64,000 nucleotides of DNA, taken from positions 2,034,001 to 2,098,000 of the forward strand of contig BRXU01000006.1 of assembly GCA_030267565.1 (NCBI GenBank), given 5' to 3'. The position numbers and the translations under genes are program-made. Origin of the DNA: Pleodorina starrii (Eukaryota; Chlorophyta; Chlorophyceae; Chlamydomonadales; Volvocaceae). Of the stretch, positions 43,823-52,555 are shown piece by piece; the first letter of the stretch is position 1, and each line of letters starts with the position of its first letter. The notes beneath the pieces were generated by a model, which did no database searches, had not been told where the DNA came from, and saw only the letters and a list, made by a program, of their open reading frames with translations.

Positions 43823-45074
43823 CGGGTGTGTGAACCTACAGTAGCGAACAAAAAAATTAGGGCTTAGGTAGATCTTTGGTCAAAAGAGGAATATATTATC
43901 TTTGGCCATTGATAGGCCCTGATGCTTGGCCGGTGGCCGCCGTGCTCCCGTGCAAGTCGTCGTCCACTTAGTCAGATTGGCCGTTTCCCTCCCTTCCACT
44001 GATGCCAAACATTACCCTAGGAACAATCGGCAACATACAGTACATTTGCCCACCAACCCAACCTAGCTCGCGCTTTGGGTGGCCATTAGTAACTGAAGAT
44101 GCATACGTGTTGACGATTACCAGGCAAGCTTGGGTGATTCGTGCGCACAGGCATTTTGAGCCACGCCGTTCAGACCACTGTGGATTTCCCTTAGCGGCCT
44201 TAGAAGTAGTATAGGTAACTCCGTACATCCGTGTCGGCGGCATCTGGGCTCCAAACTAAATCGATTCTATGCAATAGTGTATGCAATCGAATTATTTGGC
44301 ATGCGCACGTCAAGATGATCAAGGATGATTGTCATCAACAGCTTAGGGACGGCGGAAGGGCCGTCCTGTTCGTGTTTCGCCCAATCTTGCCCGCTTTGCC
44401 TGTCGCTCCGACAGGCAACAACACGTCCAGCCGTGTGAGGGGCGAATAGTTGCACAGAAACGGGGGATGCGTGTCCGGGAGGGGCCCAGCTTGTTCTCCA
44501 TAGCCCTGCTGGTGTGTGCGTGTGTGTGTGTGTGTTGGGAGGGGACGGCCCATCATGGGCGTTTCTCAACAGTTATTGCCGTGCCCGCGCCCTCAAATGA
44601 CCATATATAGAATGTCACAGCAATGAAACGTCGCGCCGCGTGACGGTGGGCCGTGGGGGCGTAAGCCTTTTGCCCATGGCCCGGCTGCGAACAAGACCCA
44701 AAGGGCAGTTCGCCTTTTGCGATCTGCCAACGGCAAGCAGGGCTACTATAGAGCTCTGGTAAGGTCGCCGCCTGAGCCTCCGGCAATGGCGTAACAACGT
44801 CGTGAGGCCCTAATACCTTCCGCGTCCTCCAAAAGCAATAGGGATAGACAGGCTATGCGGCTATCGGGAAGGTCTTGTTTGATGTGTGTGCGTGTGTGTG
44901 TGTGGGGGGGGGGGGGAGGGTGTAGGGCCTGGGGCTTTACCTCGTCGTATCTTCTCGTGCATCCATATTCTTTCCTCCCAGCGTCATACACACAGCGTCA
45001 TATATCTTGTATGTCTGGTATGTCGGGGCGACGTCCCTCGGAAGCGCGTGGCATCTATACTCGGAGGCCGTCAA
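43823..45074. other. No supported gene; upstream of the IMP-family gene
   Basis: No exon is recognised. A short perfect hairpin GCCTGTCG-CTCC-CGACAGGC-like sequence sits near 44397-44417, and (GT)n(G)n simple sequence near 44516-44536 and 44885-44915. Confidence 0.4.
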
Positions 45075-45185
45075 CGTAGCATCCGAACATGACAGCCGTA
45101 TGTGGCACCCGTACCGGCGGCAAAAGTGGGACGAGTTATCCTAGACACACATACCTACATACGGCTGTCACGTACGGATGCTACG
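45075..45185. repeat. 29-bp inverted repeat with 53-base loop
   Basis: Left arm 45075-45103 starts CGTAGCATCCG and ends CAGCCGTATGT. Right arm 45157-45185 is its reverse complement with two mismatches. A transcript could fold into a hairpin of about 29 pairs. Confidence 0.8.
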
Positions 45186-46373
45186 GTATGTCGACCGGCC
45201 TCCCAGTACAGATGCCAGACGCTTCCAAAGGACGCACGCACGCACGCACGCAAGATGCACACGCAGGCAGCAGCAGGCTGGAGGAACTAAACCGGTACGC
45301 TGAGAAGCATGTGCTTCATTCACGTGTGCTCGTCATGCTCATCCTCCTCTCGTCCCACTTCTGGGTGATCCATCCGCACGCCCGTTTTGGACCGTATTTC
45401 GTTCTGCACGCGGCCCCTCCATCTTCGGCTTGGGCTCCTGCGGACCCGGATCTGGTTCTGGTGCTCAGTTTCGTTGCTGGAGCGAGGACGCGGCACGCTG
45501 GAGCGACCGAAGCTGCCAGTCAATGTGGACCTCTTGCAAGCCTTATGCAGCTACGTACTAGCTAGGTCATGTAGGTTGTCATGGCATGTCTGTGTGTCCC
45601 CACAGTGTCCTGGGGGCTTGCAGGTGTTCGCTGCGTCAAGGAGGCGATGGGCTACTCCGACGCTCTCCTCCCAGTAGGACTGCCGGGTGTTCTGCTACTG
45701 CGTTCGGCTCTTGGTCGGGGGGGACTCGGGCCACGTGCCAGAGCTCGTGGCCTCTGGCCTCGGTCGCGGCGTCTGGTAGTAGGATTGTCCTGCGGCCTGC
45801 GGCCTGGCTTGCCCGCAGCGTTCGTGTTGCTTGGGGTGCCCTGTCTGTTGATGGGGCTCGGCTTCAGGCCCGGGTCCTGTTCTCAGAGTTGCTTGGTCGC
45901 GAGTCGTGTTCTTGGTTGGGGTTGGGTTATCCTGCTTGTCCAGGGTGCTGGACCGGCAGCACCCCCGTGTGGGGCACAGGGGGTGCATCCCTTCTCATCC
46001 CTGCATGTCGCTTGCGGACTCTCCTGGTCAGGCCAGCCATGGCACCCCGCGGGGTTGCCCCTGCTTGGGGTAGGATGCCCAGTCCGTCTAGCCGGTACGG
46101 CTAGCGACCGGCGTGAAAGCTGGTTTGCCTTCTTAAGATCGCATCTAAACGAAGTCAATGACACACACGACCCCTAAGTAGGCCCGAGGCAGAGCAGCAT
46201 TCGCTCCCCCTTTCAGTCGGCACAGAGCCTGTGTCGTCGAACAACGCCCTAGATTAGCCAGTCGTGAAGGCTATAGGACATAACTCCTATTTACGCTAAC
46301 GAGGGTAAACCTGACTTTCATAACGGCGAAACGAATGCGCGTTTGTGATGTTGAGGACGGAGAGCTTTTTCGA
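45186..46373. other. No supported gene
   Basis: A 198-codon + strand frame at 45581-46177 and an antisense frame over it are both open, but neither resembles a known domain. Nothing else is seen before the LINE. Confidence 0.4.
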
Positions 46374-47864
46374 GTGGGTTAGATAGCGTCCCGGCCGAAT
46401 GTTATAAGTACGCCAAGCGGGAGGTTGAAGGGCGTTTCTTTAATGTGCTCACACCCCATGTCCATCGCTTGTTTGAACACATCCGCAGTACTGGTGACTT
46501 CCCTGCTCAGTTCGAGGTGTCCTGTCTTACGCCTATCCATAAGAAGGGCGATGTTCACGAAAAAGGCAACTATCGCGGCCTGGCGGTAGGTGGGGCCTTA
46601 GCAAAGTGCTATGCGGCCATTTTGGAGCGGCGGCTTAGTCGTTGGGGGGAATTGGCGCAGGCTCGATCTCCGTTTCAGGGTGGCTTTCGCGCGAAAATTG
46701 GCACTATCCACAATCTGCTGTTATTGCGTCATCTCATCGACAGGCATAGGACAGGGCCCCCTAGTAGCACTCCGCTTTTTGTTTGCCAGGTTGATTTTGA
46801 AAAGGCCTTTGATCGCGTTCCACGTCAGCTACTCTGGCAGCGTCTTCGTGAGCGTGGATTGCACGGGGCTATGCTCGACGCCCTGATGGCCGGTTATGAT
46901 CGGGTTGTTTTGCGTGTGAAGGTCAATGGCAAACTTGGCGACCCCTTTGAGGCTATGCAAGGTGTCAAACAGGGCTGTCCCCTTAGCCCCACTCTATTCG
47001 GGTTTTTCGTCGAAGGGTTTGCGGACTACGTAGAAACTAAGGATAAACTTGCCCCGGCCGCCATGTGTGCTAACGAATGCCCGGTAGTTGATGGGCTGCG
47101 CGTTCCTCTCATCCTTTACGCCGATGATCTCAATCTTTTTGCGTTTAGCCACCGCCGTCTGATGTGTCTCTTGCAGGCGTTGTCTGAGTGGTGTACTGCC
47201 TTTGGTCTGACGGTTCACACCCGTAAGTGCGAGGTTGTGTATTTTCACGCGTCCCAGAACTTACGAGACCTTGCGTACCGTTTGGTTAAGGTTGGCATGA
47301 GGCGTATAGTAGGCAACACGATCCGCTTTGAGGAGATGGAGTGGGCGCGTCGCGCTAGGTACCTAGGGTTACATTACGGTCCGGAGGCACCTTTCGAGGC
47401 ATGCACAGACGAGCTATTCGGTGCGGGACAACGTGCGGTTTTTGCTCTCGTTAACAAGCTTCGTAGACGTGGTTTGTTCGTTCCTAGGGTCGCCCTCAAG
47501 TGCTTCGACGTGCAGATCTGCGCCATCCTTTCCTATGGGGTACAGGTCTGGGGCCCGTCGTACATTCTGCAAGTGGTCGAACGTGATCGCGATCCCCAAG
47601 GTCGGTACTGCTATTTTGAAAAGGCGCTAGAGAATCGGATGGTTGGGCTGCAACGCATGTACTTGAAGATGCTCGCGGGTCTGCGCAAGATTCCGGACAA
47701 CAAAATCCTGTTCAGGGAATTCGGGCAGCGCCCGTTGCATGTTCACTGGGCTTCTCTCATCTACCGTTTCTGGAACAAGCTGGTTGATGCGAAGGGTTCG
47801 GTATTCCATAGAGTGTTTCGTGAGGAAATTCGGCTTGCCCTTCAATCAGACCTGTCAGGTCATG

Positions 47865-48265
47865 TGTAATGAATGAGATTCTATCTTAGTCTGCCGAGTG
47901 GCAGACCTGTGCGGAAGCGTGGATCTTTATACCTTAAGCGAGTGAGATGTAAACGGAAGTATGGGCCTAGCCAGGTATTGAACCTGGACCGCAGTGTGTA
48001 AGCAATGGCACCATGCCCTAGCCCGACGAGCTTTTCTACTTCACGGCCCTCGCCAAGCCGCGTGCCGTATCGTGATACGACAGATCAAGTATCTTCTGTG
48101 TTCTCTCTGAGAACTCCTCCAACTAGTGACACACCACACTAGTCTTTGGACTGTATTAATATTTATTATTAATATGTCTGATTCTGTTACTTTGAAGGTT
48201 CACGTTGTTACGTGACCAACGGGTCGGACCCGCGCGTCGCGCTAAGTCCGGAATCCCCTCTTACA
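47865..48265 (-). repeat. 3' LTR of the chromovirus
   Basis: 401 bases. Identical by eye to the 5' LTR except for one base four positions from the U5 end (TTACA here, CTACA there). Confidence 0.95.
47962..48026 (-). other. tRNA-like segment inside the LTR (3' LTR copy)
   Basis: On the minus strand a 65-base segment has a perfect T arm CCAGG-TTCAATA-CCTGG with a full B-box (GGTTCAATACC), an acceptor-like pairing of GGGCTAG with CTAGGCCC (one bulge), and a tiny D-like hairpin GGCA-TGG-TGCC. It is shorter than a tRNA, so a decayed or captured tRNA is likely. The same segment is in the other LTR at 55866-55930. Confidence 0.45.
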
Positions 48266-48312
48266 TTCCCCCCCCTCTGAAGCGAGCGTCCCGAGAGCTC
48301 CGTAGTACGGAT

Positions 48313-49437
48313 TTATCTTCTCTTCAGCCGTTTGGACCGTCGAAGCGGTTGGTTCGGCTGTTCTTGTTCGGGAATGTGCCGCTTTTGGGTTTGGGGTTGG
48401 GGCTGGGCAGGTGCATTCCTGCAGCTTTTGTACTCGTCCAAGAGGGTCGCATGGCGCGTTCCCTTGCGCTGCGCCTCTGGGAGTTTTGCTTCATATGCCT
48501 CCAGCTCGTGTTCCACGGGTGCGGACTCGCGAAGATTCGCTTCAGGCTCCCAGCTGTTATCCGTAGCTGGAAAGCCGTGCCATTTGACAAAGTATTCCCG
48601 CCGGTGCTTGCCGCGACCGATAGGAACGTCTTTGTGATCCACAATGGCCTCAACCGCCCAATAGTCTTCGCCGCCTAGATTGAAGGCTGGCGGTGGGGGT
48701 GTTCTGCCGTCCGACTTGTAGTGTCGCAAAAGCGAAACGTGAAACACTGGGTGTACGCGCATCTCAGGAGGCAAGTCTAGCTTCGCTGCTACCGGGGTAA
48801 CCATTTTCAGAATGCGAAACGGCCCGATGTAGCGCGGCATGAGCTTGCGCGTTCCAGGGGTTTTGAACGTAATGTTCTTGGTGTGGAGCAACACTTCTTG
48901 ACCCTCGGCGAACACGATCACCTTCCGGCGGCGGTCAGCGAACGTCTTTTGTCGTTCCTGCGCAGCTTGCAGGCACGCCTTTGCCTTCGCGAGTCGTTCG
49001 CGTAAGTTGGACTCAAAAGATGCGGCAGCCGGCACTTTGGTAGGCAATTGGAGATCAGCCGGGGTGCGTGGCTGTCGTCCACCATTCAGCATGAACGGAG
49101 TTGTGCCTATCGATACCTGCTTGGAGCTGTTTATGGCAAACTCAACAAGCGGTAGATGTTTGTCCCAGTCGTCTTGCAACGGGGAAATGTAGTGCCGTAG
49201 CGTCTCCTCGAGGAGACGGTTCATCCGTTCCGTCTGGCCATCGGTTTGTGGATGAAACGCCGTGCTCATGTAAAGTTGAGTACCAAGTAGGCGTGTTACT
49301 TCTGTCCAAAACTTGCTCGTAAACCGAGGATCACGGTCCGAAACAATGTTTTTGGGTAAACCGTGTTGCTTGAAGACAGTTGACACGAACAGGTGCGCCA
49401 AGTCTTCTGGCTGTGACGGATGTGTGTGTGGCAGCAA
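48313..49437 (-). CDS. Chromovirus Pol, C-terminal part: integrase core and chromodomain
   Basis: Frame shifted by +1 relative to the upstream Pol frame. It carries the rest of the integrase catalytic core (SDRDPRFTSKFW with the second Asp; STAFHPQTDGQTERMNRLLE with the catalytic Glu), the GPFRILKMV/HPVFHVSLLRHY region, and a chromodomain (VEAIVDHKD, EYFVKWHGF, NSWEPEANL). The Arg/Lys-rich end RRSKRLKRR could be a nuclear localisation signal. Chromodomains direct such integrases to histone-marked chromatin. The first 10 or so codons before the shift point are not integrase-like. Confidence 0.88.
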   Translation of the reverse strand: MLPHTHPSQPEDLAHLFVSTVFKQHGLPKNIVSDRDPRFTSKFWTEVTRLLGTQLYMSTAFHPQTDGQTERMNRLLEETLRHYISPLQDDWDKHLPLVEFAINSSKQVSIGTTPFMLNGGRQPRTPADLQLPTKVPAAASFESNLRERLAKAKACLQAAQERQKTFADRRRKVIVFAEGQEVLLHTKNITFKTPGTRKLMPRYIGPFRILKMVTPVAAKLDLPPEMRVHPVFHVSLLRHYKSDGRTPPPPAFNLGGEDYWAVEAIVDHKDVPIGRGKHRREYFVKWHGFPATDNSWEPEANLRESAPVEHELEAYEAKLPEAQRKGTRHATLLDEYKSCRNAPAQPQPQTQKRHIPEQEQPNQPLRRSKRLKRR

Positions 49438-52400
49438 AGTGGGTCATCTTGCTGAGCCGGTCCACAAACACTACAATCGCGTCGTGCCCATCTTGCGTGG
49501 TTGGCAGCTGTGTAATCAGATCCATTGATACGCTTTCCCACACTCCCTGCGGGATCGGGAGAGGTTGCAGTAGACCCCCCGGCTTCTGATTAAGGGGTTT
49601 GTTGCGCTGGCACTTTGGGCAGGAAGCAACATACTGTTGCACGTCTGTGTGGAGACCAGGCCACCAGAACCGTTTTGCGATCGCGTCTTGGGTGCGGTGT
49701 GCACCGGGATGCCCACTGAACGGAGTGTCATGGTACTCCCTCAGGATTTGCGTGCGCAGCTGTGGGACATTGGGTACGACTATCTGGTTACCGTGGTACC
49801 AGAACCCGTCCTTTCGTTTTAACTGCAACCGTGCTGCCTTCGGTTTCTTAAACCAGGGATCTCCAGCATATCCCTCACGAATGAGTCTGCCAATGTCGCT
49901 ACCCGTAAGCGCAGTGGCAAGCACCGATAGCACTGCCTCATGTACCCTGCTTAGTGGGTCTGCCACGTTTGTTCGACCCGGACGGTACTCCCACTTCATG
50001 CCACTGAAGCGCTGTAAGTACTCCATCCACCTTGCTTGTCTCCGCGACAGCAAGCCAGCTCCGCGCTGCTCATGCAGATACACCAGGGGGTTGTGATCGG
50101 TCAACAGAAGAAATTCACTTCCCTCTAGGTAACAGCGCCACTCTTGGAGTGCGTGAATTACTCCAAGGCATTCCTGATCCGTGGTCGTGTAGTTGTATTC
50201 TGCACTAGTAAATTTCTTACTAGTGTAGGCTACGGGGTGGCCGTTCTGCATAAGTACGGCGCCCGTTCCGTTAACCGACGCGTCGGACCAGACCTCGAAA
50301 GGTTTGTCGAGCTGTGGTAGGGCGAGGACAGGTGCGTTGCTCAAGGCGAATTTGATGCCATCAAATGCAGCTTGGCATTTGGGCGACCAGATGAAGGGCA
50401 CTTTCACACTGGTTAAAGCTGTCAAGGGCGATGCCAGCCCCGAATACCCCTGTATGAAGCGTCTGAAATAGTTGGCAAGGCCTAGGAATTCGCGCAATTT
50501 GCGAACATCTTTGGGAACAGGCCAATTTTGTACTGTTGCGATTTTAGAATCGTCGACTTTCAGACCTTCGCGGCTCACAATGTGGCCTAGGAATTTCAAC
50601 TGTGGCTTGTTGAATTCACATTTGGACAGCTTTGCCTTGAACTGGTGCTCTCTGAGCAGTTGAAGCACGGTACGAAGGTGCCGTACATGCTCTTCTGGTG
50701 TTTTGCTGAACACCAGAATGTCGTCTAAGTATACCAGCACAAATGTGCCGATATGCTTAGCAAATATGCCATTCATCACTGACTGAAATGTTGCAGGCGC
50801 GTTGGTCAGTCCAAAGCAAAGCACCCTGAATTGGTACTGACCCATTCCCGGAGCGATAAAGCCCGTCTTCTCGACGTCTTTATCAGTAATACGGATCTGA
50901 TAATAGCCTTGCTGGAGGTCAAGCGAGGAAAACACTCGCGCACCTTGTAGCGTATCGAAAATTTCAGTGATGTTAGGCATGGGATACCGCCGTTTCACCG
51001 TGAGCTTATTTAACGCCCGGAAGTCAAGGCACAAACGGAGCTCGCCGTTTGGTTTCTGGACGAATAGGATTGGCGCCCCAAAGGGAGAATTGGAGGGCTC
51101 AATGAAACCTTTCGCCAGAAGATCTGTGACCTGTTTTCGTACCTCTTGCATTTCATTTGGTGAAAGCCTGTACATACGTTTGGCCGGCGGTTCCGCGTTT
51201 GGCACGAGAGGAATTGTGTGACCAATACCGCGGTCTGGCGGCAGTCCTTGGAGCTCTTCGAAAACGTCCTTGTATTCATCAATTAGCGCCTGTATATCCT
51301 GGTCCGGTGCCAGGTCGTCGGGAGCACTGCCCGGTGTGCTCTGGACTGCTGCGGCGAGCGTAGCATCGCCGTTGGACGTCGGCTCCTTGCGCACTATCAT
51401 GAGATAACTGCGCGCTCCTCGTGCAATACTCTTGGCTGCTTGTTTTGCCGAGAGTATGTTGGTAGCTGATTCTGACAGCTGAGGTAATGCCACATTAAGC
51501 CACGGGTCTCCAAAGTCGGAGCCTTCCGCCCCGTGCTGGGCATACTGCGGGGTGAGGGTGAGGTTTGCGCCGTTGTGCGAAATTGTGAGGGTGTCCTTGC
51601 TGTAGTCGAGCTTGGCTTGCCTAAGCTTGAGCCAGTCTGTGCTCAGAATAATCTGCACCCCTGGGACGCCCTCTTTCAGCACGAGCAGAGTAATCCGCTC
51701 CGTGTGTTTTCCAATTCGCAAGCGCAGTCTGACTTCTCCGAGAAGTCTGGTCGTTTCGCCTGACGCAACCCGTACGGAGGATATGCGTGACGAACGAACC
51801 CTGAGGACTAGCTGTTTAACGGTCGTTTGATCGACGAAGCCGTGCGCTAACCCGTTGCAACAAGCACCGCTGTCGACGAGAATATTTACGGGTTTTGCTT
51901 CCGCGTATCCGTCGAAAGTCATTGTGTAAGAGCTTCCTGGTCGCAGTACGTTGAGCTTCGCTGATTCGGTTGGTGGATCCCACCAGAGTTGAATCGGCCA
52001 TAAGCTTTCTGGCAATTCCTTTCGCACTCCCTCTGCGTCAGGAACCGAAAGCAACTTTGAGCCCGGAGCGTAGGTTTTATAAAGCCTATATCCCGCTGCT
52101 CGAAAAAATTGCTCAACATGCGGCCATTGAGGCGCGACAAACATCGCTGCCGTACTGCTCGGTGCTTTTGCTTTGCACTTGGTGTAATGCTGCTGCCATT
52201 CCCGGATTTGAGTATAGGGAGGGTGAGCCCAAACGATTTCCCCCGAGACATCTTGGTCGAAGAAGGAACGTTCAGGACAGGCAAAGCGGTTACACAAGCT
52301 ATTGCTGCCGTCATTGTTCGCCGCGGCATCGTATGTGAACTTCTTCTCCAGTTCACCCTCAATCCGTCGAAATTCATCCAACGAAAACATACGATCCGAA

Positions 52401-52555
52401 AATTCGCCTTGCGGCGGTGGCGGAAGCAAATCACTCGTGTCGGCTACAGCTTGCACGGTCTGTGGCACCCCATCCTCAGAGGTTTCACGCGCCAACACCG
52501 CCGCAAGCTTAGGTTCGTCTGAACCCGCCGCTCTCCCTTCACGCTTGCCGGACCC
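49331..52555 (-). CDS. Chromovirus Pol, N-terminal part: protease, RT, RNase H, integrase start
   Basis: Open from the codon after the Gag TGA (52558-52556) and in the same frame. Aspartic protease: ILVDSGACCNGLAHGF. Reverse transcriptase: LRLCLDFRALNKLTVK and FVLVYLDDILVFSK (catalytic YLDD). RNase H: FEVWSDASVNGTGAVLMQ and LLTDHNPL. Integrase zinc finger H-H-C-C in SGHPGAHRTQDAIAKRFWW and SCPKCQRNK, then the first catalytic Asp in VSMDLITQLP and VVFVDRLSKMTHFAATHTS. After about 49409 the frame leaves integrase homology because of a 1-base shift and ends at 49331. No ATG lies near the start of this frame, so synthesis as a Gag-Pol fusion is likely. Confidence 0.93.
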   Translation of the reverse strand, partial: GSGKREGRAAGSDEPKLAAVLARETSEDGVPQTVQAVADTSDLLPPPPQGEFSDRMFSLDEFRRIEGELEKKFTYDAAANNDGSNSLCNRFACPERSFFDQDVSGEIVWAHPPYTQIREWQQHYTKCKAKAPSSTAAMFVAPQWPHVEQFFRAAGYRLYKTYAPGSKLLSVPDAEGVRKELPESLWPIQLWWDPPTESAKLNVLRPGSSYTMTFDGYAEAKPVNILVDSGACCNGLAHGFVDQTTVKQLVLRVRSSRISSVRVASGETTRLLGEVRLRLRIGKHTERITLLVLKEGVPGVQIILSTDWLKLRQAKLDYSKDTLTISHNGANLTLTPQYAQHGAEGSDFGDPWLNVALPQLSESATNILSAKQAAKSIARGARSYLMIVRKEPTSNGDATLAAAVQSTPGSAPDDLAPDQDIQALIDEYKDVFEELQGLPPDRGIGHTIPLVPNAEPPAKRMYRLSPNEMQEVRKQVTDLLAKGFIEPSNSPFGAPILFVQKPNGELRLCLDFRALNKLTVKRRYPMPNITEIFDTLQGARVFSSLDLQQGYYQIRITDKDVEKTGFIAPGMGQYQFRVLCFGLTNAPATFQSVMNGIFAKHIGTFVLVYLDDILVFSKTPEEHVRHLRTVLQLLREHQFKAKLSKCEFNKPQLKFLGHIVSREGLKVDDSKIATVQNWPVPKDVRKLREFLGLANYFRRFIQGYSGLASPLTALTSVKVPFIWSPKCQAAFDGIKFALSNAPVLALPQLDKPFEVWSDASVNGTGAVLMQNGHPVAYTSKKFTSAEYNYTTTDQECLGVIHALQEWRCYLEGSEFLLLTDHNPLVYLHEQRGAGLLSRRQARWMEYLQRFSGMKWEYRPGRTNVADPLSRVHEAVLSVLATALTGSDIGRLIREGYAGDPWFKKPKAARLQLKRKDGFWYHGNQIVVPNVPQLRTQILREYHDTPFSGHPGAHRTQDAIAKRFWWPGLHTDVQQYVASCPKCQRNKPLNQKPGGLLQPLPIPQGVWESVSMDLITQLPTTQDGHDAIVVFVDRLSKMTHFAATHTSVTARRLGAPVRVNCLQATRFTQKHCFGP

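Noticed and set aside
45581..46177. 198-codon + strand ORF as a gene
   Set aside because: No recognisable domain, an antisense frame is also open, and the composition looks like a GC-rich chance ORF.
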